From contig NC_065571.1 of the NCBI RefSeq assembly GCF_937616625.2, positions 25,308,201-25,372,200 on the forward strand: a stretch of 64,000 nucleotides of DNA. Reading direction: 5' to 3'. The position numbers and the translations under genes are program-made. This DNA comes from Mercurialis annua. Its lineage: Eukaryota > Streptophyta > Magnoliopsida > Malpighiales > Euphorbiaceae. Under the pieces are notes generated by a model that worked only from the letters and a program-made list of their open reading frames with translations, was not told the origin of the DNA and ran no database searches. Every line of letters starts with the position of its first letter. Position 1 is the stretch's first letter. Below, piece by piece: positions 14,524-27,755 of this stretch.

Positions 14524-17500
14524 GAAGCCAAACGCTTACTAATTTTACGAAACAAATCCAAACGTTTTGAAACAAATCCAAACGTTTAAAACGTTACGAA
14601 GCAAATTCAAATGTTTCACCTTTTTAGCGATTTAAGCCAAACGTTTACAAACGGTACGAAACAAAGCCAAATGTTTACAAACGTTATGAAACAAATCTAA
14701 GCGTTTCACCTTTATAGCAATTTAAGCCAAATGTTTACAAACGTTACGAAGCAAAATCAAACGTTTCACCTTTTTAGCTATTTAAACCAAACGTTTACAA
14801 ACGTTACGAAACAAATCAAAATGGTTAACCTTTTTAGCGATTTGAGCCAAACGTTTACAAACGTTGCGAAACAAAACGAAACGCTTAAAACAATACAAAA
14901 AAACTCCAAATGTTTCACATTTTTAGCAATTTAAGCCAAACGTTTACAAACATTACAAAACAAAATCAAACGTATCACATTTTTAGCAATTTAAGCCAAA
15001 CGTTTACAAACGTTACGAAACAAATCAAAACGTTACACCTTTTAAGCGATTTAACCCAAACGTTTACAAAGGTTACGAAACAAATCTAATTGTTTCACAT
15101 TTTTAGCAATTTAAGCCAAACGTTTAGAAACTTTGCGAAACAAATCCAAGCGTTTCACCTTTCTAGCAATTTAAGCCAAACGTTTACAAACATTACGAAT
15201 AAATCCAAGCGTTTCACCTACTTAGCAATTTAAGTGAAATGTTTACAAACTTTACGAAAGAAATCCAAGCGTTTCTTCTTCTTAGCAATATTAGTCAAAC
15301 CTATACAAACGCTACGAAACAAATCAAAACGTTTTACCTTTTTAGCAATTTAAGCCAAACGTTAACAAAGATTACGAAACAAATCCAAACGGTTAACCTT
15401 TTTAGCAATTTAAACCAAATATTTACAAAGGTTACGAAACAAAAACAAACGTCTCACCTTTTTAGTGATTGAATCCAAACGTTTACAAACGTTACGAAAC
15501 AAAACCAAACATTTCACCTGTTTAGCGATTTAAGTCATACGTTTACAAACGTTATGAAACAAATTCAAACCTTTCAACTTTTTAGCAATTGAAGCCAAAC
15601 GTCTATAAAAGTTACGAAACAAATCCAAACGTTTCATGTTTCACGTTTTTAGCGATGTAAGCCAAACGATTACAAACTTTACGAAACAAAACCAAACGTT
15701 TCACCTTTTTATTGATTTAAGCCAAACGTTTACTAACGTTACGAAACAAAACAAAACGTTTAAAACGTTACAAAACAAATCCAAATGTTTCACATTTTTA
15801 GCTATTTAAGCCAAACCTTTACAAACATTACGAAACAAAACGAAGCGTTTCACCTTTTTAGCAATTTCAAAACAAACGTTTACAAACGTTACGGAAAAAA
15901 TCCAGGCGTTTCACCTTTTTTGTAATTTAAGCCAAACGTTTACAAACGTTAGGAAACATATCCAGGCGTTTCAGCCTTTTAGCAATTTAAGCCAAATGTT
16001 TACAATGGTAAATCCACGCGTTTCACCTTTTTAGCAATTTAAGCCAAACGTTTACAAATGTTACGAAACAAATCCAAGTGTGTCCCCTTTTTAGCAATGT
16101 AAACCAAACGTTTAGAAACTTTACAAAATAAGTCTACACGTTACACATTTTTAGCGATTTAAGCTAAACTTTTACAAATGTTACGAAACAAATCCAAACG
16201 TTTCACCTTTTTAGTGATTTAAGTCAAACGTTTACAAACGTTACAATACAAATCCAAATGTTTCCCCTTTTTAGAGATTTAAGCCAAACATTTACAAACG
16301 TTACGAAACAAATCCAAACGTTTCATATTTTTAGCGATTTAAGCCAAACGTTTACAAAATGCTATGAAACAAATCCAAACGTTTCCCCTTTATAGCAATT
16401 TAAGACAAACGTTTACAAACGTTACGAAAAAATTCTAAATTTTTCTCCTTTTTAGCGATTTAAGCTAAACGTTTACAACGTTACGAAAGAAATACAAGCG
16501 TTTCACCTTTTGAGCAATTTAAGAAAAACGTTTACAAACGTTATGAAACAAATCCAAACGTTTCACCTTTTTAGTTATTTAAGCCAAACGTTTACAAACG
16601 TTACGAAACAAATCCAAATGTTTCACCTTTAAAGCGAATTTAGCCAAATGTATACAAAGGTTATGAAACAAATCCAAATGTTTCACCTTTTTAGCAATTT
16701 AAGAAAAACGTTTACAACCGTTACGAAACAAATCCAATCGTTTCACCTTTTTAGCAATTTAAGAGAAACGTTTACAAACGTTACGAAACAAATCCAAACG
16801 TTTTCACCTTTTTAGTGATTGATGCCAAATGCTTACTAATTTTACGAAACAAATCCAAATGTTTTGAAACAAATCCAAACGTTTAAAACGTTACGAAGCA
16901 AATTCAAATGTTTCACCTTTTTAGCGATTTAAGCCAAACGTTTACAAACGTTACGAAACAAAGCCAAATGTTTACAAACGTTACGAAACAAATCTAAGCG
17001 TTTCACCTTTATAGCAATATAAGCCAAACGTTTACAAACGTTACGAAGCAAAACCAAACGTTTCACCTTTTTAGCAATTTAAACCAAACGTTTACAAACG
17101 TTACGAAACAAATCAAAACGGTTAACCTTTTTAGCGATTTGAGCCAAACGTTTACAAACGTTACGAAACAAAATAAAACTCTTAAAACGTTATGAAAAAC
17201 TCCAAACGTTTCACATTTTTAGCGATTTAAGCCAAACGTTTACAAACATTACAAAACAAAACCAAGCGTATCACTTTTTTAGCAATTTAAGCCAAACGTT
17301 TACAAACGTTACAAAACAAATCAAAACGTTACACCTTTTTAGCGATTTAAGCCAAACGTTTACAAAAGTTACGAAACAAATCCAATTGTTTCACATTTTT
17401 AGCAATTTAAGCCAAACGTTTAGAAACATTGCGAAACAAATCCAAGCGTTTCATCTTTCTAGCAATTTAAGCCAAACGTTTACAAAAATTAAGAAATAAA

Positions 17501-20059
17501 TCCAACCTTTTCACCTACTTAGCAATTTAAGTGAAATGTTTACAAACACTACGAAATAAATCCAAGCATTTCTTCTTCTTAGCAATATAAGTCAAACCTA
17601 TGCAAACGCTACGAAACAAATCAAAATGTTTCACCTTTTTAGTAATTTATGCCAAACGTTAACAAAGATTACGAAACAAATCTAAACGTTTAACCATTTT
17701 AGCAATTTAAACCAAATATTTACAAACGTTACGAAACAAAAACAAACGTCACACCTTTTTAGTGATTTAATCCAAACGTTTACAAACGTTACGAAACAAA
17801 ACAAAACATTTCACCTGTTTAGCGATTTAAGCAATACGTTTACAAACGTTACGGAACAAATTCAAACCTTTCAACTTTTTAGCAATTTAAGAAAAACGTC
17901 TACAAAAGTTACGAAACAAATCCAAACGTTTCATGTTTCACGTTTTTAGCGATGTAAGTCAAACGATTACAAACGTTACGAACCAAAACCAAACGTTTCA
18001 CCTTTTTAGTGATTTAAGCCAAACGTTTACAAACATTACGAAACAAAATAAAACGTTTAAAACGTTACAAAACAAATCTAAATGTTTCATATTTTTAGCT
18101 ATTTAAGCCAAACCTTTACAAACGTTATGAAACAAAACGAAGCGTTTCACCTTTTTAGCAATTTAAACCAAACGTTTACAAACGTTACGGGAAAAATCCA
18201 CGAGTTTCACATTTTTAGCAATTTAAGCCAAACGTTTACAAACGTTACAAAACAAATCAAAACGTTACACCTTTTTAGCGATTTAAGCCAAACGTTTACA
18301 AAGGTTACGAAACAAATCCAATTGTTTCACATTTTTAGCAATTTAAGCCAAACGTTTAGAAACATTGCGAAACAAATCCAAGCGTTTCACCTTTCTAGCA
18401 ATTTAAGCCAAACGTTTACAAAAATTAAGAAATAAATCCAAGCTTTTCACCTACTTAGCAATTTAAGTGAAATGTTTACAAACACTACGAAATAAATCCA
18501 AGCATTTTTTCTTCTTAGCAATATAAGTCAAACCTATGCAAACGCTACGAAACAAATCAAAATGTTTCACCTTTTTAGTAATTTAAGCCAAACGTTAACA
18601 AAGATTACGAAACAAATCTAAACGTTTAACCATTTTAGCAATTTAAACCAAATATTTACAAACGTTACGAAACAAAAACAAACGTCTCACCTTTTTAGTG
18701 ATTTAATCCAAACGTTTACAAACGTTACGAAACAAACCCAAACATTTCACCTGTTTAGCGATTTAAGCAATACGTTTACAAACGTTACGAAACAAATTCA
18801 AACCTTTCAACTTTTTAGCAATTTAAGAAAAACGTCTACAAAAGTTACGAAACAAATCCAAACGTTTCATGTTTCACATTTTTAGCGATGTAAATCAAAC
18901 GATTACAAACGTTACGAACCAAAACCAAACGTTTCACCTTTTTAGTGATTTAAGCCAAACGTTTACAAACGTTACGAAACAAAATAAAACGTTTAAAACG
19001 TTACAAAACAAATCTAAACGTTTCACATTTTTAGCTATTTAAGCCAAACCTTTACAAACGTTATGAAACAAAACGAAGCGTTTCACCTTTTTAGCAATTT
19101 AAACCAAACGTTTACAAACGTTACGGGAAAAATCAAGGCATTTCACCTTTTTTGTAATTTAAGGCAAACGTTTACAAACGTTAGGAAACAAATCCAGGCG
19201 TTTCACCTTTTTAGCAATTTAAGCCAAATGTTTACAAAGGTTACGAAACAAATCCACGAGTTTCACCTTTTTAGCAATTTAAGCCAAACGTTTACAAATG
19301 TTACGAAACAAATCCAAGTGTTTCCCCTTTTTAGCAATGTAAACCAAACGTTTACAAACTTTACAAAATAAATCTGCACGTTTCACCTTTTTAGCGATTT
19401 AAGCTAAACTTTTACAAATGTTACGAAACAAAGCCAGACGTTTCACCTTTTTATTGATTTAAGCCAAACGTTTACAAACGTTGCAAAAGAAATCCAAAAG
19501 TTTCACTTTTTAGCGATTTAAGCCAAACATTTACAAACGTTACGAAACAAATCCAAACGTTTCACCATTTTAGCGATTTAAGCCAAACGTTTAAAAAATG
19601 CTACGAAACAAATCCAAACGTTTCGCCTTTATCGCAATTTAAGACAAACGTTTACAAAAGTTACGAAAAAATTCTAAATGTTTCCCCTTTTTAGCGATTT
19701 AAGCCAACGTTTACAAACGTTACGAAAGAAATACATGCGTTTCGCCTTTTGAGCAATTTAAGACAAACGTTTACAAACGTTATCAAACAAATCCAAACGT
19801 TTCACCTTTTTAGCTATTTAAGCAAAACATTTACAAACGTTACGAAACAAATCTAAATGTTTCACCTTTAAAGCGAATTAAGCCAAATGTATACAAAGGT
19901 TATGAAACAAATCCAAATGTTTCACCTTTTTAGCAATTTAAGCCAAACGTTTACAACCGTTATGAAACAAATCCAAGCGTTTCACCTTTTTAGCAATTTA
20001 AGCGAAACGTTTACAAACGTTACGAAACAAATCCAAACGTTTTCACCTTTTTACTGATT
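14524..20059 (+). repeat. ~2.2-kb higher-order repeat, two units in copy B
   Basis: Units 14,524-16,820 and 16,821-20,059 begin with the same marker as in copy A, and a third marker sits at 20,060. The second unit is 3,239 bp, against 2,183 bp for its copy A counterpart. The 1,056-bp excess is accounted for by a 936-bp tandem duplication plus two monomers absent from copy A. The TTTCATG/TTTCACG insertion marker is at about 15,633, 17,930 and 18,866; the last two are 936 bp apart. Confidence 0.82.
17281..19152 (+). repeat. Private 936-bp tandem duplication in copy B
   Basis: 17,281-18,216 is repeated head to tail at 18,217-19,152. The motif run after GGGAAAAATCCACGAG at ~18,190 jumps back to sequence seen at ~17,281. 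Landmarks at 18,127 and 19,063 are 936 bp apart. Copy A has only one version (around 2,755-3,690), so the event postdates the A/B duplication. Confidence 0.8.
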
Positions 20060-23000
20060 GAATCCAAACGCTTACTAATTTTACGAGATAAATCCAAACG
20101 TTTCGAAACAAATCCAAACGTTTAAAACGTTACGAAGCAAATTCAAATGTTTCACCTTTTTAGCGATTTAAGCCAAATGTTTACAAACGTTACGAAACAA
20201 AGACAAACGTTTACAAACGTTACGAAACAAAACTAAGCGTTTCACCTTTATAGCAATTTAAGCCAAACGTTTACAAACGTTACGAAGCAAAACCAAACGA
20301 TTCACCTTTTTAGCTATTTAAACCAAACGTTTACAAACGTTACGAAACAAATCAAAACGATTAACCTTTTTAGCGATTTGAGCCAAACGTTTACAAACGT
20401 TATGAAACAAAACGAAACTCTTAAAACGTTACGAAACAAGTCTAAACATTTCACATTGTTAGCGATTTAAGCCAAACGTTTACAAACATTACAAAACAAA
20501 ACCAAGCGTATCACTTTTTTAGCAATTTAAGCCAAACGTTTACAAACATTACGAAACAAATCAAAACGTTGCACCTTTTTAGTGATTTAAGCCAAACGTT
20601 TACAAAGGTTACGATACAAATCCAATTGTTTCACATTTTTAGCAATTTAAACCAAACGTTTAGAAACTTTGCAAAACAAATCCAAGCATTTCCCCTTTCT
20701 AGCAATTTAAGCCAAACGTTTACAAACATTACGAAACAAATCCAAGCGTTTCACCTTTTTAGCAATTTAAGTGAAATGTTTACAAACATTACGAAAGAAA
20801 TCCAAGTGTTTCTTCTTCTTAGAAATATAAGTCAAACCTATGCAAACGCTACGAAAAAATCAAAACGTTTCAACTTTTTAGCAATTTCAGCCAAAGGTTT
20901 ACAAACGTTACGAATGAAATCCAAACGTTTAACCTTTTTAGCAATTTAAGCCAAACTTTTACAAACGTTACAAAACAATTCCAAACGTTTCCCCTTTTTA
21001 GTGATTTAAGCCAAATGCTTACAAACGCTACGAAACAAATCCAAGCGTTTCACCTTTTTCAGTAATTTAAGCCAAACGATTACAAACGTTACGAAACAAA
21101 TCCAAGCGTTTCCCATTTTTAGCAATTTAAGCCAAACATTTACAAACGTTAGGAAAATCCAAATGTTTCACCTTTTTAACGATTTATACCAAACTTTTAC
21201 AAACGTTACGAAACAAAACCAATGAAAAAAAATCCAAACGTTTCCCTAATTTAAAGATTTAAACCAAACTCTTAAAACATTAGGAAAAAAAAAATTAAAC
21301 ATTTCACCTTTTTAGCGATTTATGCCAAAGGTTTACAAACATTACGAAATAAATCCAAACGTTTCACCTATTTACCGATTGAAGTCAAACATTGACAAAT
21401 GTTACAGAAAAAATCCAAACGTGTCACCTTTTTAGCGATTAAACCAAACGTTTACAAACGTTATGAAACAAATCCAAACGTTTCACCTTTTTAGCGATTT
21501 AAGCCAATCGTTTACAAAGGTTATGAAACAAATCCAAATGTTTCACCTTTTTAGAAATTTAAGGCAAACTTTTACAAACGTTACGAAACAAATCCAAGAG
21601 TTTCACCTTTTTAGCAATTTAAGCCAAACGTTTACAAACGTTACGATACAAAACCAAACGTTTAAAACGTTACTAAACAAATCCAAACGTTTCACATTTT
21701 TTAGCGATTTATGCCAAACGTTTACAAACGTTACGGAAAAAAACCAAGCATTTCACCTTTTTAGCAATTTAAACCAAACGTTTGCAAATGTTACGAAACA
21801 AATCCAAGCGTTTCACCTTTTTAGCAATTTAAGACAAATGTTTACAAACTATATGAAAGAAATCCAAGCGTTTCACCTTATTAGCAATTTAAGCAAAACG
21901 TTTACAAACGTTACGAAATAAATCCAAACTTTTCACCTTTTTAGCTATTTAAGCCAAACGTTTACAAACGCTACGAAAAAAATCCAAATGTTTCACCTTT
22001 TTAGCGATTTAAGCCAAACAATTACAAATGTTATGAAACAAATCCAAATGCTTCACATTTTTAGCAATTTAAGCCAAACGTTTACAAACGTTATGAAACA
22101 AATCCAAGCATTTCACCTTTTTAGCAATTTAAGCCAACGTTTACAAACGTTATCAAACAACTCCAAACGTTTCACTTTTTTTAGTGATTGAAGCCAAACG
22201 TTTACAAATGTTACGAAACAAATCCAAATGTTACGAACCAAATTCAAACACTTCACCTTCTTAGTGATTTAAGCCAAACATTTACAAACGTTAAGAAAAA
22301 AGCCAAACGTTTCGCCTTTTTAGAGATTTATACCAAACGTTTACAAACGTTACGAAACAAAACCAAACGTTTCACCTTTTTAGCAATTTAAACCAAACGT
22401 TTAAAAACGTTATGAAACAAATCCAAAATTTTCACCTTTTTAGCAATTTAAGCCAATCGTTTACAAACGTTAAGAAACAAATCTAAATGTTTTACCTTTT
22501 TAGCTATTTAAGCCAAACATTTACAAATGTTACAAAAAAATACAAATGTTTCACCTTTTTAGCGATTTAAGCCAAACGTTTACAAAGGTTATGAAACAAA
22601 TCCAAATGCTTCACCTTTTTAGCAATTCAAGCCAAACGCTACGAAACAAATCCAAGCATTTCACCTTTCTAGCAATTTAAGCCAAACGTTTACAAACGTT
22701 ATGAAACAAATCCAAACATTTCACCATTTTAGTGATTGAAGCCAAACGTTTACAAATGTTACGAAACAAATCCAAACGTTTCGAAACAAATCCAAACGTT
22801 TAAAACGTTACGAAGCAAATTCAAATGTTTCACCTTTCTAGCGATTAAAGCCAAACGTTTACAAAAGTTAAGAAACAAAGCCAAGCATTTCACCTTTATA
22901 GCAATTTAAGCCAAACCTTTACAAACGTTACGAAACAAAACAAAATGTTTCACCTTTTTAACGATTTAAACCAATTACAAACGTTAGGAAACAAATCCAA

Positions 23001-26000
23001 GCGTTTCACATTTTTAGCAATTTAAGCTAAATGTTTACCAACGTTACGGAACAAAACCGCTATGAAACAAATCCAAACGTTTACCACGTTTTTAGCAATT
23101 TAAGCCAAACGTTTCACATTTTTAGAGATTTAGGACAACCGTTTACAAACGCTATGAAACAAATCCAAAACTTTCACCTTTTTAGCAATTGAACCCAAAC
23201 GTTTACAAACATTTCGAAACAAGTCCAAATGTTTCACCTTTTTAGCGATGTTGGCCAAACGTTTACAAAAATTACAAAACTAAACCAAACGTTTCACATT
23301 TTTAGAGATTTAAGCCAAATGTTTACAAACGTTACGAAATAAAACCAAACGTTTAAAACGTTATGAAACAAACATTACGAAACAAATCGAAACGCTTACA
23401 AATGTTACGAAACAAAACCAAATGTTTCACCTTTTTAGCGATATAAGTCAAATGTTTACAAACAATACGAAACAAAACCAAACGTTTTACCTTTTTAGCG
23501 AATTAAGCCATACGTTTAAAAACGTTATGAAACAAAACCAAACGTTTAAAACGTGACGAAACAAAAGATACGAAAAAAATCCAAACGTTTACAAACGTTA
23601 CGAAACAAAACCAAATGTCTCACCTTTTTAGTGATTTAAGCCAGAGGTTTACAAACGTTACGAAACAAAACCAAACATTTCACCTTTTTAGCGATTTAAG
23701 CCATACTATTACAAACGCTACTAAAAAAATCCAAACGTTTCACCTTTTTAGCGATTTAAGCCAAATGTTTACAAACGTTACGAAACAAATCCACACCTTT
23801 AACCTTTTTAGCGATTTAAGAGAAACGTTTATAAACGTTTTGAAACAAAACCAAATGTTTCACCTTTTTAGCAATTTAATCCAAACACTTCACCGTTTTA
23901 GCGATTTTTGCCAAACGTTTACAAATGTTACAAAACAAAATCCAGATGTTTCACCTTTTTAGCGATTTAAGCCAAACGTTTACAAACATTACGAAACAAA
24001 TCCAAACGTTGCACCTTTTTAGACATTTAAGCCAAACGTTTGCAAAAGTTACGAAACAAAACCAAACATTTAACATTTTTAGCGATTTAAGCCAAACGTT
24101 TACAAACCTTACGAAAAAAAACCAAGTGTTTCCCTTTATTAGCAATTTAAGCCAAACATTTACAAACGTTATGAAAGAAATACAAGCGTTTCACCTTTTT
24201 AGCAATTTAAGCCAAACGTTTACAAACGTTACGAAACAAATCCAAACGTTTCACGTTTATAGCTATTTAAGCCAAACGTTTACAAATGGTACGAAAAAAA
24301 TCCAAATGTTTCACCTTTTTAGAGATTTAGGCCAAATGTATAAAGAGATTATGAAACAAATCCAAATGTTTCACCTTTTTAGCAATTTAAGCCAAACGTT
24401 TAGAAAGGTTATGAAACAAATCCAAGGGTTTCACCTTTTTAGCAATTTAAGCCAAACATTTTCAAACGTTACGAAACAAATTCAAACATTTTCACCTTTT
24501 TAGTGATTGAAGCCAAACGTTTACAAATTTTACGAAACAAATCCAAACGTTTCGGAACAAATCCAAACGTTTAAAACGTTACGAAACAAATTCAAACATT
24601 CACCTTTTTAGCGATTTAAGCCAAATGTTTACAAACGTTACGAAACAAAGCCAAACGTTTGCAAACGTTACAAAACAAATCCAAGTATTTCACCTTTATA
24701 GCAATTTAAGCCAAACGTTTACAAACTTTACGAAACAAAACCAAACGTTTCACCTTTTTAGAGATTTAAAGAAAACGTTTCCAAACGTTACGAAACAAAT
24801 CCAAGCATTTCACCTTTTTAGCAATTCAAGCCAAACGTTTACTAATGTTACAGAGCAAAACCAAACATTTCACATTTTTAGCGAATTAAGCCAAACGTTT
24901 ACAAATGCTACGAAACAAATCCAAATGTTTCACCTTTTTAGCGATTGACCATAAACATTTACAAATGTTACGAAACAAATCGAAACATTTGACCTTTTAA
25001 GCGATTGAAGCCAAACGTTTACAAAAATTACGAAACAAAACCAAATGTTTCACCTTTTTATCGATTTAAGCTTAACGTTTACAAACGTTACGAAACAAAA
25101 CCAAACGTTTAAAACGTTACGAAACAAACGTTATGAAACAAATCAAAAAGTTTACAAACGCTGCAAAACAAAACCAAACGTTTCACCTTTTTAGCGATTT
25201 AAGCCAAACGTTTACAAACGTTACAAAACAAAACCAAATGTCAACAATTTAAGACATACGTTTACAAACATTACGAAACAAATCCAAACGTTCAAAACGT
25301 TACGAAACAAATCCAAACGTTTACAAACAGTGCAAAACAAAACCAAACGTTTAACCTTTTTAGTGATTTAAGCCAAACGTTTACAAACGTTATGAAACAA
25401 ATCTATACGTTTGACCTTTTTAAGCGATTTAAGCAATACATTTACAAACGTTATGAAACAAATCCAAACGTTTCACCTTTTTAGCGATTTAAGCAAAACG
25501 TTTACAAATGTTACGAAACAAATCCAATGGTTTCGCCTTTTTAACGATGTAAGCCAAACGCTTACAAACATTACAAAACAAAACCAAATGTTTCACCTTT
25601 TTAGCGATTTAAGCAAAACGTTTACAAACTTTACGAATCAAAACCAAACATTTACAACGTTGCAAAACAAATCTAAATGTATCACATTTTTAGCGATTTA
25701 GGCCAAACCTTTACAAACGTTACGAAACAAAACCAAGCGTTTCGCCTTTTTAGCAATTTAAGCCAAACATTTACAAAACTTACGAGACAAATCCAAGCGT
25801 TTCAACTTTTTATTTAAGCCGAACATTAACAAACGTGCCGAAACAAATCCAAGCGTTTCACCTTTTTAGTAATTTAAGCCAAACGTTTACAAACGTTAAG
25901 AAACAAATCCAAGCGTTTCACCGTTTTAGCAATTTAAGCCAAACGTTTATAAAGGTTACAAAACAAATCCAAGCGTTTCATCTTTTTAGCAATTTAAGCC

Positions 26001-27239
26001 AAACGTTTACAAATGTTACGAAACAAATCCAAGCGTTTCACTTTTTTTGCAATTTAAGCCGAACGTTTACAAACGTTACGAAACACTTCCAAACGTTTCA
26101 CCTTTTTAGCGATTTAAGCCAAATGTTTACAAACATTACAAAACAAATCCAAACGCTTAACCTTTTTAGCGATTTAGGCCAACTATTTACAAACGTTACA
26201 AAATAAATTGAAACGTCTCACCTTTTTAGAGATTTAAGCCAAACGTTTACAAAATGATACGAAAGAAATCCAAACGTTTCGACTTTTTAGCAATGTAAGC
26301 CAAACGTTTACAAACGTTACGAAACAAATCTAAACGTTTTACCTTTTTCGCGATTTAAGCCAAACGTTTACAAACGTTACAAAATAAAACCAATCATTTT
26401 ACCTTTTTAGTCATTTAAGACATACGTTTAAAAAAGTTACGAAACTAAACAAAACGACTAAAACGTTACAAAACAAATTCAAACATTTACAAACGTTACA
26501 AAACAAAAACAAACGTCTCACCTTATTGGTGATTTAAGCCAAACGTTTACAAACATTATGAAACAAAACCAAAATTTTCACCTTTTTAGCTATTTAAGCC
26601 ATATGTTTACAAACGTTACAAAACAAATCCAAAACTTTCAACTTTTTAGCGATTTAAGCCAAACCATTACAAACGTTACGAAACAAATCCAAACGTTTCA
26701 CGTTTTTAGCGATTTAAGCCAAACGATTACAAACGTTACGAAACAAAACCAAACGATTCATCTTTTTAGTGATTTAAGCAAAACGTTTACAAACGTTACA
26801 AAACAAAACCAAACGTTTAAAACGTTGCGAAACAAATCCAAACATTTTACATATTTAGGGATTTAAGCCAAACCTTTACAAATGTTATGAAATAAAACCA
26901 AGCGTTTCCCATTCTTAGCAATTTAGGCCAAACTTTTACAAACGTTACGGAACAAATCCAGGTGTTTCACCTCTTTTGTAATTTCGGCCAAACATTTACA
27001 AACGTTATGAAACAAATCCAGGCGTTTAACCTTTGTAGCAATTTAAGCCAAACGTTTACAAAGGTTACGAAACAAATCCAGACGTTTCACCTTTTTTGCA
27101 ATTTAAACCAAAAGTTTACAAATGTTATGAAACAAATCCAAGTGTTTCACCTTTTTAGCAATGTAAGCCAAACATTTACAAACTTTACGAAATAAATCTA
27201 AATGTTTCGCCTTTTTAGCGAATTAAGCTAAATGTTTAC

Positions 27240-27248
27240 AAACATTAC
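27240..27248. repeat. Left 9-bp target site duplication of the MITE
   Basis: AAACATTAC immediately left of the inverted-repeat element, matching the right flank at 8 of 9 positions. The single difference is a CG-to-CA transition. Confidence 0.75.
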
Positions 27249-27618
27249 ACGGTTAATTTCTAAAAAAATCACGAACTTTGCATGAAGTTTTATTTTAATC
27301 ATGCCCTTTAAAAGTTGTCATTTAAAGGCACGAATTTTCAGTTTGTTTCAAATCTATCATCAAAGTAAAATTCGGTGTATTTTATCCGACTAAAAATTCC
27401 TAATCCTACATGATCCAAATGAAAGATAATAAGATTTAATGTCAATTTATAATTTGCGTCTTTTATTATTGGTTTAATGAAGAATTTAGTCAACAAAAAT
27501 ACACTTAAATGATAGATTTGAAACAAACTGAAAGTTCGTGCCTTTAAATGACAACTTTTAAAGGTCGTGATTAAAATGAAATTTCATGTAAAATTCGTGA
27601 TTTTTTATGGAATAAATC
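27249..27618. mobile_element. MITE with ~110-bp terminal inverted repeats and 9-bp TSD (Mutator-like)
   Basis: This 370-bp non-satellite insert folds back on itself. Its left ~110 bases (starting GGTTAATTTCTAAAAAAATC) are an imperfect inverted copy of its right ~110 bases (ending ATTCGTGATTTTTTATGG). Shared arm motifs include AAAAGTTGTCATTTAAAGGC and TTTGTTTCAAATCTATCAT. It is flanked by AAACATTAC (27,240-27,248) and AAACGTTAC (27,619-27,627), a 9-base duplication with one transition. Nine-base duplications with long inverted ends are typical of Mutator-type elements. The interior has no transposase; a 62-codon open frame on the minus strand lies in the arms and is not meaningful. Copy A lacks the element at the equivalent site (~12,340). 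Confidence 0.85.
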
Positions 27619-27627
27619 AAACGTTAC
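27619..27627. repeat. Right 9-bp target site duplication of the MITE
   Basis: AAACGTTAC, the standard satellite motif, at the right edge of the element. The satellite reads on from here in the same phase as the uninterrupted copy A. Confidence 0.75.
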
Positions 27628-27750
27628 AAAACAAATCTCAACGTTTCACCTTTGTAGCGATTTAAGCCAAACTTTTACAAACGTTACAAAAGGAATCCAA
27701 ACGTTTCACCTTTTTAGCGATTTAAGCCAAACATTTGCAATCGTTACGAA
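27628..27750 (+). repeat. Satellite remnant between MITE and copia element
   Basis: About two 60-bp monomers in forward orientation, matching copy A at about 12,342-12,470. It separates the two insertions and shows that they entered the array independently. Confidence 0.9.
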
Positions 27751-27755
27751 GCAAA
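27751..27755. repeat. Left 5-bp target site duplication (GCAAA)
   Basis: GCAAA immediately precedes the TG of the 5' LTR and recurs immediately after the CA of the 3' LTR. Both flanks are satellite, and joining them recreates the phase of copy A at ~12,475. Confidence 0.93.

Larger units (their letters stand above)
1..27248 (+). repeat. 60-bp satellite array, forward block 1
   Basis: Continuous tandem array of a 60-bp monomer; 8,711-8,770 and 14,271-14,330 are near-consensus examples. Each monomer holds a T-tract followed by AGCGATTTAAGCC, then AAACGTTTAC, AAACGTTACG, AAACAAATCC and AAACGTTTCA in succession, so AAAC recurs every 10 bases. Recurrent shortened units (for example near 1,225-1,255 and 7,795-7,815) lack about 30 bases between two AAACGTTT copies. 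Variation is mostly CG to TG or CA. The strand given is the one on which the AGCGATTTAAGCC phase reads. One frame of the monomer is stop-free, which produces 20-residue-periodic open frames of 60-190 codons; indels interrupt them and they are not genes. I do not recognise the satellite family. Confidence 0.97.
14524..27248 (+). repeat. ~14.5-kb super-repeat, copy B (left part)
   Basis: Second copy of the super-repeat. It is interrupted at 27,248 by a MITE and at 27,755 by a copia element, and resumes at 37,112 with sequence matching copy A from about 12,475 onward. It differs from copy A by a private 936-bp tandem duplication (17,281-18,216 repeated at 18,217-19,152), by 120 bp (two monomers) that copy A lacks near 3,668, and by scattered substitutions and monomer losses. 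Confidence 0.85.

Noticed and set aside
1..27248. Dozens of 60-190-codon open frames in the satellite, on both strands
   Set aside because: All translate the same 60-bp monomer in its stop-free phases, are broken by indels every few monomers, and have no start context, introns or conserved domain.
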